Shown here in pieces: positions 10,099 to 19,879 of a DNA stretch of 64,000 nucleotides. Under the pieces are notes generated by a model. That model worked only from the letters and a program-made list of their open reading frames with translations. It searched no databases and was not told the origin of the DNA. Source of the DNA: UBA11612 sp964475755 (GTDB lineage: Bacteria > Pseudomonadota > Alphaproteobacteria > Rhodospirillales > Rhodospirillaceae). The first letter of the stretch is position 1; each line of letters opens with the position of its first letter. The DNA is taken from contig CAYYXR010000011.1 in the NCBI GenBank assembly GCA_964475755.1, positions 4,026 to 68,025 of the forward strand, written 5' to 3'. A program made the translations under genes and the position numbers.

Positions 10099-11218
10099 TT
10101 ATGCGTCCAGGTCGGCGGCGGTCGTAATGCGGGACGCAAGGGAAGCCGCCATAAATTTGTCCAGGTCACCGTCGAGAACACCTTGAGTATCTGAAGTCTC
10201 CAATTCAGTCCGCAAGTCCTTTACCAACTGGTATGGCTGAAGCACGTATGATCGAATTTGATGACCCCATCCAATTTCGGTTTTCGCCGCCTCCTGCGCG
10301 GATAATTTAGCTTCCTGCTTTTCCAATTCCAGCTCATAGAGGCGCGCCCGCAGCATGTCCCAGGCTTTTGCACGGTTTTGATGCTGAGAACGTTCGTTTT
10401 GACACTGCACGACGATACTCGTGGGCATATGCGTGATCCGAACCGCGCTGTCCGTCTTGTTCACGTGCTGGCCACCAGCACCGGACGCCCGATACGTATC
10501 CACGCGGCAGTCCTTTTCATTGATTTCAATATTTATGGTGTCGTCTACAACTGGATAGACCCACACAGAAGAAAAACTGGTGTGACGGCGCGCGTTAGAG
10601 TCAAAGGGCGATATCCGCACCAAACGGTGAACTCCACTTTCCGTTTTCAGCCATCCATAGGCATTTGGTCCATTGACCCGAAAAGTAACAGACTTGATTC
10701 CCGCGCCTTCTCCGGCGCTTTCTTCCATGTACTCCAGCCGGTATCCCTTTTTCTCCGCCCATCTGGAGTACATCCTTGCGAGCATTTCGGCCCAATCCTG
10801 GGCCTCAGTTCCACCTTGGCCTGCGTGGATTTCTAGATAGCAGTCATTGCTGTCGGCTTCGCCGGACAGGAGACTCTCAAGTTCCTGCTGCTTTGCGCGC
10901 GCCAAAACATCGTCCAGCATTGCACGTGCTTCGGAAAGGCTCGCATCATCACCTTCTTCATCGGCAAGTTCTGAAAGTGCGACCGAATCTTCCAAGTCTG
11001 CTTCGATTTTGCGGGTTGTAGAAATAGCAGACTCAATCTGTGTCCGCTCGCGCATGATTTTCTGCGCGTCCGCTGGCTTGTTCCAAAGATCAGGTTCTTC
11101 TGTTTTGGCGTTTAGCTCATCGAGACGAAGTAGAGCGCGATCCCAGTCAAAGATGCCTCCGAAGTAAGGCGAGTGACTGTTTTACCTGCTTGACCTTGGA
11201 TTCAATGTCTGCGCGCAT
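10099..11218 (-). CDS. prfB: Peptide chain release factor 2, with programmed +1 frameshift
   Basis: RF2 recognises UGA and UAA stops and triggers peptide release. The reading frame starts at ATG 11218 with GGAAG upstream. It runs 23 codons to an in-frame TGA (11149-11147), then continues in the +1 frame from GAC at 11148 to the stop at 10099, about 372 residues in all. The frame-2 part has the RF2 codon-recognition tripeptide SPF (RISPFDSN) and the catalytic GGQ (SGAGGQHVNKTDSA). Because expression needs the frameshift, a plain gene call would lose the first ~54 residues and begin at an internal Met (11055). The gene lies downstream of mrcA in the same direction. Confidence 0.96.
11146..11161 (-). 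promoter_or_regulatory. Programmed +1 frameshift site of prfB
   Basis: Read on the minus strand the site is CGGAGG-CAT-CTTTGAC. The CTT-TGA-C slippery sequence is preceded, one codon away, by a Shine-Dalgarno-like CGGAGG that pairs with 16S rRNA and promotes the shift. This is the classic RF2 autoregulation signal. Low RF2 lets the ribosome slip past the UGA, so RF2 is made when it is scarce. Confidence 0.95.
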
Positions 11219-11312
11219 CGTTCTTCCATCTGCCCGGGAATCTGTTGGATGTGTTGTTTAAGGAATATAGGAAATCGGGACAAGTACGGATTTCGACCAA
11301 TTAAGGAAGGTC

Positions 11313-13751
11313 CTAGTACAACCCACCGGCATTCGGCTGATCAGGAGATGCGCTTCCGCTGTCCATCTGATCGGCACGACCCATTACGGTGGCCTGTGAA
11401 GACGGTGATGACCCGGCCTTAAAGGCTTCCAAAATAACGTATGAATCTCCGGGTTGTGCTGGTTGCCCGGTATCATGAGCAACGCGCACTAAATTCACGC
11501 CGGACGGCACTCTAAATGGTTTTGCAGGCTGGTCGCGAAGCGCGTCCGCCATGAACTGTTTGAATATAGGTGCCGCAACACTACTGCCCGTTTCTCGCGG
11601 CCCCAGAGTCCGGGGCTCGTCGAACCCAACGAAAACGCCAACCGCGAGATCGGGTGAGAAACCTAAAAACCAAGTGTCCATCGCATCGTTGGACGTTCCA
11701 GTTTTGCCCGCAAGCGGCTTTCCGATTGTACTGATGCTTCGGCCAGTACCGTTGGTGATCACACCTTCCAGAATATGCACTATTTGATACACGCTCGCCG
11801 GGTCAGCCAATTGGGTCCGCTCGTCAGCGAGTGCCGGCGGTGCTTGTCCTTCCCAAGGGTCGCCCTGGCAACCGGCGCACACGCGGCTGTCTGCGCGATA
11901 TACTGTTCGTCCGCTTCGGTCCTGAATTCTGTCAATGAATGTAGGGTCAAGTTTGCGGCCACCATTTGCCAGCTGTGCATAGGCCGTGGTGAGCTTCAAA
12001 ACTGTCGTGACTTCGGCACCCAAAGACGCCGACAAATTGTGCGGGAGTGAGTTCACCACACCAAAAGACTCCGCAACCTGTGCGACCCGTTCCATGCCGA
12101 TAGCCTGGGCAAGCCGCACTGTCATCAAGTTCTGCGATTTTTCGATACCGGTGCGCAGGGTTGCCCGGCCAATGTACTCTCCCGAATAGTTTTTTGGCTT
12201 CCACTTTGGAAGACCCGGACCTTGTTCAATAACAAACGGAGCGTCGAGTACCAGGGTAGAAGGTGTAAATCCCTCTTCCAGAGCCGCCAAATAGACCAGC
12301 GGTTTAAAAGCCGATCCGGGCTGCCGCAGTGCCTGCGTCGCACGGTTAAATTGCGACCGCTTAAACGAGAATCCCCCAGACATTGCCAATACTCTGCCGG
12401 TATGAGGATCCATAGCGACAATAGAGCCATTGATTTCGGGGATTTGGCGCAACCCATAGGTATTATCTGGGTAATCGCTACCGTCTTGCGCCTTTTTCAC
12501 CCGTTCTACGGCTACAACGTCTCCCGGCGCTAAAACCTGTGAAGCCGACGTGACGGCTGCACCGACTTCTTGATCCGGCAACCACTGGCGCGCCCATTTT
12601 AATTCGCCTAACGGAATATGCCCTTCCTGACCGCTTCGAAACGTAATATCTGCACCATCAGAACGGACACGTTGCACAACCGCCGTGGCCCAGCTACGCG
12701 GCAGTCCTGCCGGATCCTCGAAGGTATTGAGATTTTCGAGTATTCCCTCACCCGCACCGATATTGCCCAAGGCCCCGCGCCAACCGTGACGCCTGTCATA
12801 ATTAATCAAGCCTTCGCGCAGACTCTCTGTCGCGAAACGTTGAAGCCGCGGATTGAGAGAGGTGCGGACGGCAAGCCCGCCTTCATAAAGCGCTTCATCA
12901 CCATATCGGAGCGCAATGTCTCGGCGGACCGTCTCCGCAAAATAATCTCCGCCCATGACAACAGTCATTTCATCACGGTCGCGCACGGTTATGGGCTCGT
13001 TTCGCGCTAAAACTGCTTCCTCAGATGACACGTAGCCATCTTCAAGCATCCGACCGATGACGTAATTCCGGCGATCGATAGCCGCGTCCATGTACCGCAC
13101 TGGATTGTAGTTGCTGGGTCCCTTTAAAACGCCAGCCAGGAACGCCGCCTCGGAAACGGTCAATTCGTCGAGCGACTTGTTGAAGTAGTTCATGGAGGCG
13201 CTCGCGATCCCGTATGCGCCGTAGCCGAAGTAAACTTCGTTCAAGTAAAGCTCGAGTATGTGTTCCTTGGTAAACGCGCGCTCAATGCGAAACGAAAGAA
13301 TGGCCTCTCTAATCTTCCGGTCAAAACTGTATTCGCGCCCAAGAAGAAAATTCTGCGCCACCTGTTGCGTGATTGTGGACGCTCCCTTCATGCGCCGGTC
13401 ATTGCCGGTAATCTTATCGCCTACGACGACAAGCACCGCCCTAGTTAAACCAATCGGGTCGACGCCGGGGTGCGTAAAAAACCTTTGATCCTCCGAGGCA
13501 ACTACCGCGTTGATAATCCGCCGGGGTATTTCCTCGATGGGCACGAATACGCGTCCCTCGATCGCGTATTCCTCTACCAGCCTCCCGTCTCCCGCATACA
13601 CGCGGGTCATGACAGCCGGATCGTAGGTCGCCAGTTGGCGAAAGTCCGGAAGACCTGCGTTAAAATGATTAAACAGGAAAATCGCCGCCGCGCCGGCGAT
13701 AAAAATCCCGACCGTGCCAACGCAAAACAAAATCGTAAGCCAACGCTTCAT
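11313..13751 (-). CDS. mrcA: Penicillin-binding protein 1A (bifunctional transglycosylase/transpeptidase)
   Basis: Inner-membrane enzyme that polymerises glycan strands and cross-links the peptide stems of peptidoglycan. The 812-residue protein has an N-terminal membrane anchor (about residues 5-28). A GT51 glycosyltransferase domain follows, with the catalytic Glu in VASEDQRFF (near residue 90). An OB-like linker comes next (about 330-420). The transpeptidase domain has the SxxK motif SAFK in RQPGSAFKP and KTGTS further on. The ATG at 13751 has a strong GAGGA site. The upstream amidase gene in the same direction forms a cell-wall pair with it. Confidence 0.96.
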   Translation of the reverse strand: MKRWLTILFCVGTVGIFIAGAAAIFLFNHFNAGLPDFRQLATYDPAVMTRVYAGDGRLVEEYAIEGRVFVPIEEIPRRIINAVVASEDQRFFTHPGVDPIGLTRAVLVVVGDKITGNDRRMKGASTITQQVAQNFLLGREYSFDRKIREAILSFRIERAFTKEHILELYLNEVYFGYGAYGIASASMNYFNKSLDELTVSEAAFLAGVLKGPSNYNPVRYMDAAIDRRNYVIGRMLEDGYVSSEEAVLARNEPITVRDRDEMTVVMGGDYFAETVRRDIALRYGDEALYEGGLAVRTSLNPRLQRFATESLREGLINYDRRHGWRGALGNIGAGEGILENLNTFEDPAGLPRSWATAVVQRVRSDGADITFRSGQEGHIPLGELKWARQWLPDQEVGAAVTSASQVLAPGDVVAVERVKKAQDGSDYPDNTYGLRQIPEINGSIVAMDPHTGRVLAMSGGFSFKRSQFNRATQALRQPGSAFKPLVYLAALEEGFTPSTLVLDAPFVIEQGPGLPKWKPKNYSGEYIGRATLRTGIEKSQNLMTVRLAQAIGMERVAQVAESFGVVNSLPHNLSASLGAEVTTVLKLTTAYAQLANGGRKLDPTFIDRIQDRSGRTVYRADSRVCAGCQGDPWEGQAPPALADERTQLADPASVYQIVHILEGVITNGTGRSISTIGKPLAGKTGTSNDAMDTWFLGFSPDLAVGVFVGFDEPRTLGPRETGSSVAAPIFKQFMADALRDQPAKPFRVPSGVNLVRVAHDTGQPAQPGDSYVILEAFKAGSSPSSQATVMGRADQMDSGSASPDQPNAGGLY

Positions 13752-13924
13752 ATAGTCCTCAGAATGTGCAACCTGTCGCAGGGCCAGGCCGGCATTATAT
13801 CTGGTGAGGCCTCAATAACCCAATTCCGCGCGAAATTACGGCAAACCGATAGCCTTTTATGCAGCCTCAACGCCGTTAATGCACTCCAAATGGGGCAAAA
13901 TTTCGCCAATTACTGCATTTTGGA

Positions 13925-15256
13925 CTAAAGACGTTGGGCGCTTTGCACCGTACCCAAGTGCTCGTCCAGCCCCTTGGAAATAGCCGCCATTAAGCGGTCC
14001 CGATATTGCACCTGTTTGAGCGCTTTTTCGTCCTCTCTATTGGACAAATAACCCATTTCGATCAGAACCGAGGGAATATCCGGCGATTTTAACACCGCAA
14101 ATCCTGCAAACCGGTGTGTATTTCGCAATAGCTTCACTTCTCTTTTCAGTTGATCAATGAGCGTTGACGCGAGTTTTGTCGCCAAATTCATACTTTCGCG
14201 CTGGGCTAAGTCCACCAAAATATGCCGCACTTCGCGGCTTTCATTGGTCAGATCAACGCCGATAATGATGTCTGCGTTGTTTTCCTGACGGGCCAACGCT
14301 TCAGCTTCTTTGTCCGACGCCGTTTCAGAAAGCGTGTAAACGGACAAACCCCGAACTGACGTGTTTTTGATTGAGTCTGCGTGCAGCGAAACAAACAAGT
14401 CAGCCTGCGCCCGATGTGCAATCTCGCGCCGCTCCCTTAGTCCCAATGAAATATCGCGGTCCCGAGTTAGAACAACTTTATATTTCCCCGTCGCCTCAAG
14501 CCGGTCTCGCAACTGTCGCGCAGCCGCCAGCGTTATGACCTTCTCATAGATGCCTGAAACACCTATAGCACCCGGATCCACACCGCCGTGGCCCGGATCC
14601 ACAACGATCACGGTCTTACGTGTCGCTTTTCCCGATGACCTACCGGCGATTTCAACCGTGTCCTGAGGGGCTTTCTGATCCTGAATTGCTTTAGCAGCAC
14701 TAAAATCGCCGGTGCCGTTACGACGGCCTACATCGGCCATAAACATATCGCGCGATACCGGCATGAGGTCCAAAACCAGCCGATGCGGCGTGTTTCCGGT
14801 TGCCGGCAATACAAACGCGTTTTTAATACCCGCAGGCTGAGACAAGTCGACGACAATGCGCGCATTGCCGGGCTGGAAAAGCCCAAACCGGACCAGACTG
14901 ATAACACCCGCCCTTGCTTCTACAGCGGACGCAGCAATATCCCACTCGAGTTCAGGCAAATCGACGACGACGCGATAAGGATCCGCAAGCGTGAATATGC
15001 TGAAATCCACGGACTGAGATAATTCGAGAACAAGGCGGGTATAGGGGCCGTGGTCGTGCAGACGCATCGTAGACACAGTGCCCGCTGCGCGCGCAATAGC
15101 GGGCGCAAGGGCCATGGACATGCCAGAAGCCAGGACAAATCGCCTGCCGACGACCATGCCGCTCACTAGGCTTTTACGGCTCGTGGGAACTGGGTCGTCG
15201 CCATAGGATTCCAATCCTGAGGGCACGAAACGACCTCGATAGCGCGATTCCTGCAT
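13925..15256 (-). CDS. amiC: N-acetylmuramoyl-L-alanine amidase with AMIN domain (AmiC-like)
   Basis: Zinc amidase that cuts peptide stems from the glycan during septum splitting. A twin-arginine signal is visible in the first ~55 residues (VGRRFVLASGMSMALAP, then ARAAG), which fits the Tat export known for E. coli AmiA and AmiC. The AMIN domain, which binds peptidoglycan or the septum, covers about residues 60-165. The Amidase_3 domain begins near 215 with the zinc motif VDPGHGGVDPGA, followed by SLHADS and the catalytic Glu in LIEMGYLSN. I chose the ATG at 15256; a TTG four codons upstream is also possible. The gene is divergent from rne. Confidence 0.92.
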   Translation of the reverse strand: MQESRYRGRFVPSGLESYGDDPVPTSRKSLVSGMVVGRRFVLASGMSMALAPAIARAAGTVSTMRLHDHGPYTRLVLELSQSVDFSIFTLADPYRVVVDLPELEWDIAASAVEARAGVISLVRFGLFQPGNARIVVDLSQPAGIKNAFVLPATGNTPHRLVLDLMPVSRDMFMADVGRRNGTGDFSAAKAIQDQKAPQDTVEIAGRSSGKATRKTVIVVDPGHGGVDPGAIGVSGIYEKVITLAAARQLRDRLEATGKYKVVLTRDRDISLGLRERREIAHRAQADLFVSLHADSIKNTSVRGLSVYTLSETASDKEAEALARQENNADIIIGVDLTNESREVRHILVDLAQRESMNLATKLASTLIDQLKREVKLLRNTHRFAGFAVLKSPDIPSVLIEMGYLSNREDEKALKQVQYRDRLMAAISKGLDEHLGTVQSAQRL

Positions 15257-15297
15257 GTAATGCTTCAATAATTAACCGAACCCCCTTGACTCTAAAC

Positions 15298-15327
15298 AAT
15301 ATACACTTTTCAGGCGACTCGGGGCAA
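15298..15327 (-). promoter_or_regulatory. Possible sigma-70 promoter of the amidase gene
   Basis: Read on the minus strand, TTGCCC (15327-15322) and TATATT (15303-15298) are separated by 18 bases. Transcription would begin near 15291 and leave a leader of about 35 bases before the amidase ATG. The match is moderate. Confidence 0.35.
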
Positions 15328-15397
15328 CAGTGTAAGATTTAAGCCAGATTTTAATAATATTTCTTATATTTTAGAATCATTGAAATGTACTTAGGCA

Positions 15398-15427
15398 TTG
15401 TCACACGTGGCGCGTGCCGTCTATCTT
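15398..15427 (+). promoter_or_regulatory. Possible sigma-70 promoter of rne
   Basis: TTGTCA (15398-15403) and TATCTT (15422-15427) are 18 bases apart. This would give a leader of about 400 bases before rne, similar in size to the long autoregulatory leader known from E. coli rne. The call is tentative. Confidence 0.35.
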
Positions 15428-15433
15428 TACAGG

Positions 15434-15838
15434 TACTTGGCCAATCTTCAGCTTGAGATGGACGCGAGGGTAGGAATGCGGTGAAGGAACCGCGTTTACG
15501 CGACAGGGCTCAAAAACCATTGAGTCTCAATCAATTGAAAGCTGACATGGCCAACTGTCAACCGGATGAATCGGGCCAGATGCCCGTGAAGCCCAAAAGT
15601 TATCCACCAGGGGGATCCCGCGTGCAGGCATACAGCACTTTGAAAGACCGTTGCGATGCCAAGACGGTAATTGGCCTAGGGCCAATTGCGACCGCCGTGC
15701 AATTCAACGCTCAGCGCCGGCACAGCCATCGGATCCGTACTGGACTCTCGAATATAACAATTTGCCGCAAGCCCGCGCCTTCGGGGCCAGTTTGCCCTCC
15801 GCGCGCGAGCGCTGCGGCACCACGGAGAAATTTTTACG
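15434..15838 (+). promoter_or_regulatory. Long structured 5' leader of rne
   Basis: No convincing gene lies in the 570 bases between the amidase and rne starts. The part nearest rne contains several short inverted repeats: GCGGT...ACCGC at 15478-15493, CGCG-TTTA-CGCG just after it, and a perfect 8-base pair repeat AATTGGCC...GGCCAATT at 15669-15687. RNase E is known in E. coli to control its own mRNA through such a leader. That this leader does the same is inference. Confidence 0.45.
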
Positions 15839-18688
15839 ATGGTCAAGAGAATGCTTGTCGACGCCACTCACCCGGAGGAAACCCGGGTCGTGGTGCTGGA
15901 TGGAACCCGGCTAGAAGAATTTGATGTAGAAACATCAACCAAGAAACAAAATAAAGGCAACATCTACCTCGCCAAGGTTGTTCGAGTAGAGCCTTCCCTT
16001 CAAGCGGCTTTTGTTGATTACGGCGGCAACCGCCACGGCTTCTTGGCGTTTAGCGAAATCCATCCAGACTACTACCAGATCCCTGTCGCAGATCGCGAAA
16101 GACTGCTTGAGGAAGTCCATAGGCATGCCCAAGAGGACGAGGCAGCCGATGCGGCTGACGATCTAGATCCTGAGGAAAGTAATAGTGGCCCTTCGCATGA
16201 TGAGTCCAAGGACGAAATTCAGCGCGATGTAGACGCAGACGAAAAGTCCGCTTCGGCAACACCTCTTCCCTTTACCCCGCCCGCGATAACCGACGATACG
16301 GACTCTTCGGACGAGCCGACCGCAGAACCTAATGAATCTATCGCCGAAGCAATCGAGCCAACGATAGGAAGCGACGAGTTTGCCGCTGATGAAACCGCTG
16401 ATAAACAAGTCGAATCGGAAGAACCGAGAGATAGCCAAGCTGCAGATAGTGCCGAACAAGACGAAGTAACAACTGATATCTCGGCCTCGGATGAAGATAC
16501 ATCTCATGATCCAGAGACCCATTCACAATCAGAAGAAACTCCGCCAACTGACAATGGCGAGACCGATAATAACGGTCGCGCTCAAGACTCCGAAACCAAA
16601 CCCACAGGTGTAGAAACTGTTGGCGGTGAAGACGAGGAAGACGATGCTTCTGGTCAGAACCGCAAGCGGCGACGGTTTTTGGCGTCGAGACACTACAAAA
16701 TTCAAGAAGTCATAAAACGCCGGCAAATTATGCTGGTTCAAGTCGTCAAAGAAGAACGCGGAAACAAAGGCGCCGCGTTGACGACATTCTTGTCACTGGC
16801 GGGACGCTACTGCGTTTTGATGCCCAACTCCGCTCGCGGCGGCGGCGTATCGCGCAAGATTACGTCTGCGCAGGATCGGCGCAGGCTAAAAGCTATTTTG
16901 GGAGACCTTGAGCTCCCCAGCAACATGGCCGTGATTTTGCGCACCGCGGGCGCTGAACGAAACAAATCGGAAATTAAACGCGACTACGAGTACTTACTGA
17001 GAACATGGAATTCTATCCGCGAAGTCACGATGACATCTCGCGCGCCTGCCTTAATTCACGAAGAGGCAAGCCTCATAAAACGTGCCATTCGCGATATCTA
17101 CTCCAGAGATATTGAAGAAGTATGGGTGGACGGCGAAGAAGGATACAAGACAGCTAAAGACTTCATGAAAATGCTGACGCCCAGTCACGCAAAAAAGGTT
17201 CAAAAATACAAAGACGAAATCATTCCGCTATTCCACAGGTACCAAGTTGAATCCCAACTCGAGACTATCAACAATCCTGTCATCCAGCTGAAATCTGGCG
17301 GCTCGATTGTCTTCGCACAAACAGAAGCCCTGGTCGCCATCGACGTCAATTCGGGCCGCTCGACCAAAGAACGCCATATTGAAGAAACGGCATATAGAAC
17401 CAATTTGGAAGCGGCCGAGGAAATCGCGAGGCAGCTCAGATTGAGGGACCTTGCCGGGTTGGTTGTTATCGATTTCATCGATATGGAAGAAAACCGCAAT
17501 AATCATGCGGTCGAGCGGCGTCTTAAAGAGGCATTGCGCGCGGACCGCGCGCGAATTCAAGTTGGCCGCATCAGTCATTTTGGATTACTCGAACTTTCGC
17601 GTCAGCGACTTCGCCCGAGCCTAATTGAAGCGAACTTCCGCGTTTGCTCCCATTGTTCAGGCTCTGGGCTTGTGCGCTCCACAGAATCCGCAGCGGTGCA
17701 TTCTCTGCGAATTCTTGAGGAGGAAGGTGTTCGACAACGATCAAGTGAGGTGACGATAACGGTTCACTCTGATGTGGCTCTTTATCTCCTAAATTATAAA
17801 CGCGACATGCTCGCGAGCATCGAGAGCCGGTACAATCTAAAAATTTATGTATTGGGTGACGACAGTCTCGTCCCACCGAACGCGAACATTGATCGCGTTA
17901 AGGCGTCTCGTGTCCAAATCGCGGAACACGCCGCTGCACAGCGTGCCGACAGTCAGGAAGCACGCGAAGAGGTTGAATCGGAAGACACCGAAGACGATCA
18001 GTCAATTGCGCAAGATGAAATTCATGCGGACGCCACCGAAGACGATGAAGACATTGGCTCCAAGAAGCGCAGACGTAGGCGCAAACGCAGGCGCGGTGGA
18101 GACTCTGGACAGACTGGTCGAAATGCTTCCCAAATGAACGAAGGCAGCACAGGCCAAAGTGAAACCCCGGCTAGTGCGCAGCAGGACAATGACGTCACCG
18201 ATCAAGATCCTTCGGTCCATGGCGAAGAAGGCGATGCGGATGTCCAAAAATCAGATCAGTCCCGAGAGGGAAGGCGTGGGCGGCGACGTGGAAGGCGCGG
18301 CGGCCGCCGCAGAAGAGGCGGATCTAAACGCGACGCGCACACTGAAGACCAATCGAGTGAGAACGACGTTCAAACCGCAACCTCAACCGACTCGCAACAC
18401 GCTTCCTCTCCGAGTTATGAGGGAAACTCCGAGCAGCCTACAACAGCAATCCAAGGTGAACCAAAATCCGAAAGAGCTGACGCGGGACAGCAAGACACAA
18501 GTGAAAATGGTGGGCCTTCGCGACTGTTTCGTCCGTTTTGGAAAAGAGCAGACTCCAGCGCGTCATCCGAAAGGCCGGCCGCCGCCGAAGTCCAGAGCCC
18601 CAGCGAATCAGCGCCGTCAAAAAGTTCAGGCGCAGATACAGAAGCTTCTCCGCGGCGGGGGTGGTGGCAACACGACGCGAGCGAATAG
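15839..18688 (+). CDS. rne: Ribonuclease E
   Basis: Endoribonuclease that starts mRNA decay and processes stable RNA, and is the scaffold of the degradosome. The N-terminal catalytic half has an S1 domain beginning near residue 38 (GNIYLAKVVRVEPSLQAAF). It is interrupted by an acidic Asp/Glu-rich insert at about residues 97-275, typical of alphaproteobacterial RNase E. The DNase I-like domain has the magnesium-binding segments IDVNSGR and VIDFIDM, and the zinc-link motif is CSHC. The C-terminal part (about 690-949) is disordered, alternately acidic and Arg-rich (for example RRGRRRGRRGGRRRRGG), and should bind RNA and partners. MVKRMLVDATHPEE is the usual alphaproteobacterial N-terminus, which supports this start. 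Confidence 0.96.
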   Translation: MVKRMLVDATHPEETRVVVLDGTRLEEFDVETSTKKQNKGNIYLAKVVRVEPSLQAAFVDYGGNRHGFLAFSEIHPDYYQIPVADRERLLEEVHRHAQEDEAADAADDLDPEESNSGPSHDESKDEIQRDVDADEKSASATPLPFTPPAITDDTDSSDEPTAEPNESIAEAIEPTIGSDEFAADETADKQVESEEPRDSQAADSAEQDEVTTDISASDEDTSHDPETHSQSEETPPTDNGETDNNGRAQDSETKPTGVETVGGEDEEDDASGQNRKRRRFLASRHYKIQEVIKRRQIMLVQVVKEERGNKGAALTTFLSLAGRYCVLMPNSARGGGVSRKITSAQDRRRLKAILGDLELPSNMAVILRTAGAERNKSEIKRDYEYLLRTWNSIREVTMTSRAPALIHEEASLIKRAIRDIYSRDIEEVWVDGEEGYKTAKDFMKMLTPSHAKKVQKYKDEIIPLFHRYQVESQLETINNPVIQLKSGGSIVFAQTEALVAIDVNSGRSTKERHIEETAYRTNLEAAEEIARQLRLRDLAGLVVIDFIDMEENRNNHAVERRLKEALRADRARIQVGRISHFGLLELSRQRLRPSLIEANFRVCSHCSGSGLVRSTESAAVHSLRILEEEGVRQRSSEVTITVHSDVALYLLNYKRDMLASIESRYNLKIYVLGDDSLVPPNANIDRVKASRVQIAEHAAAQRADSQEAREEVESEDTEDDQSIAQDEIHADATEDDEDIGSKKRRRRRKRRRGGDSGQTGRNASQMNEGSTGQSETPASAQQDNDVTDQDPSVHGEEGDADVQKSDQSREGRRGRRRGRRGGRRRRGGSKRDAHTEDQSSENDVQTATSTDSQHASSPSYEGNSEQPTTAIQGEPKSERADAGQQDTSENGGPSRLFRPFWKRADSSASSERPAAAEVQSPSESAPSKSSGADTEASPRRGWWQHDASE

Positions 18689-18708
18689 CCCCTCGAGAAT
18701 GATTTGAT

Positions 18709-18748
18709 AAAAGTGGCGCAATGCTAAATTGTATTGCGCCACTTTTTT
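18709..18748. terminator. Bidirectional intrinsic terminator between rne and the aminotransferase
   Basis: A perfect stem of about 14 pairs (AAAAGTGGCGCAAT at 18709-18722 with its complement at 18733-18746) ends in T-runs on both strands. The stop codon of the converging aminotransferase (18726-18724) lies in the hairpin loop, so the stem itself overlaps that gene's last codons and stop. Confidence 0.85.
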
Positions 18749-19878
18749 AAGCGATGACAGGCTTCCAACATATCGTCTGAGCTGCCCGCAAATGAAAATC
18801 TCACAAACCTATTTCCATTAAACGGATCAAAATCAATTCCCGGTGTTGTTGCCACTCCGGCCTCGTTCAGCATCCGCCTGCAAAAGCCAAGCGAGTCATC
18901 TGACAAGTTTGATATATCTGCATAAAGATAAAAAGCGCCATCAGCTGGAGCGAGTTTTTCAAAACCGGAATCAGGCAAGTTTTCCAGCAAGATCTCTCTA
19001 TTTTGGGCGTAGCGCTGCACATTCGCCTGAAGTTCATCATGGCAATTGAATGCCTCAATACCTCCCCACTGTGAAATGGTCGGGGGAGAAATAAATAAAT
19101 TTTGTGCAAGGCATTCGATAGGCCGCGCCAATTCACGCGGAATCACGAGCCAACCCAAGCGCCAGCCGGTCATGCTGAAGTATTTGGAAAAACTATTGAT
19201 GACGATTGCTGATTCCGTGAGGTTGGCAGCCGTAACAGCTTCGGAACCAAATGTTATTCCGTGGTAAATCTCATCTGAAATCAACCGAATGCCATTGGCA
19301 TCACAAAATTGGGCCAGCGCCTTAAATTCTTCCGCCGGAATAACAGTGCCCGTTGGATTCGAGGGGCTTCCGACGATTATCCCGTCAGGCAGCGGATTTA
19401 AGCGCTTCAGATGGTCTACCGTGGGCTGATAGCGAGTACTTGCATCCACGGAAATCAGTTCAGGCACCACACCTAGAGAATGCAAAATATGACGGTATGC
19501 AGGATAGCCGGGCGCGGCAATGGCAACTCGGTCGCCTGGTTCAAAAACACTTAAAAACGCCAACAAGAATCCCCCGGAAGAGCCCGTCGTCGCGAAAATG
19601 CGTCCGGCTTCGACTTCGAGGCCGTACATAGTCTTGTAGTGATCAGAGATACGCTCGGAGAGGAGCGGCAGGCCACTTGCCACCGTGTATCCCAGCGCGT
19701 CATCCCGCATCAATTCACTAAGCTTTCCGATGACCCCTCTCGGAATACCTGTGGATGGCTGGCCTACCTCCAAGTGAACTATGCTTCGCCCCTGCTGTTC
19801 CAATAGAGCAGCTTCACGCATGACATCCATGACAATAAATGGGGGAACTATTCCCCTCTTTGAGATTTTCAGCGTCAT
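18724..19878 (-). CDS. PLP-dependent class I/II aminotransferase
   Basis: A 384-residue fold-type I aminotransferase of the aspartate-aminotransferase superfamily. Visible features are the glycine-rich TTGSSGGF stretch that holds the cofactor phosphate (about residue 97), the SPSNPTGT motif that packs the cofactor ring, DEIYHG with the pyridine-binding Asp, and SFSKYFSMTGWRLGW with the Schiff-base Lys near residue 235. The C-terminal RFSFAG segment holds the substrate carboxylate-binding Arg. The amino donor cannot be told from sequence. Two bases separate its ATG from the stop of the GGT-like gene, so they form one transcription unit. Confidence 0.88.
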   Translation of the reverse strand: MTLKISKRGIVPPFIVMDVMREAALLEQQGRSIVHLEVGQPSTGIPRGVIGKLSELMRDDALGYTVASGLPLLSERISDHYKTMYGLEVEAGRIFATTGSSGGFLLAFLSVFEPGDRVAIAAPGYPAYRHILHSLGVVPELISVDASTRYQPTVDHLKRLNPLPDGIIVGSPSNPTGTVIPAEEFKALAQFCDANGIRLISDEIYHGITFGSEAVTAANLTESAIVINSFSKYFSMTGWRLGWLVIPRELARPIECLAQNLFISPPTISQWGGIEAFNCHDELQANVQRYAQNREILLENLPDSGFEKLAPADGAFYLYADISNLSDDSLGFCRRMLNEAGVATTPGIDFDPFNGNRFVRFSFAGSSDDMLEACHRLKKWRNTI

Positions 19879-19879
19879 A

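Noticed and set aside
15339..15354. Possible CtrA site (TTAA...TTAA) upstream of rne
   Set aside because: The two TTAA halves are eight bases apart, not the required seven.
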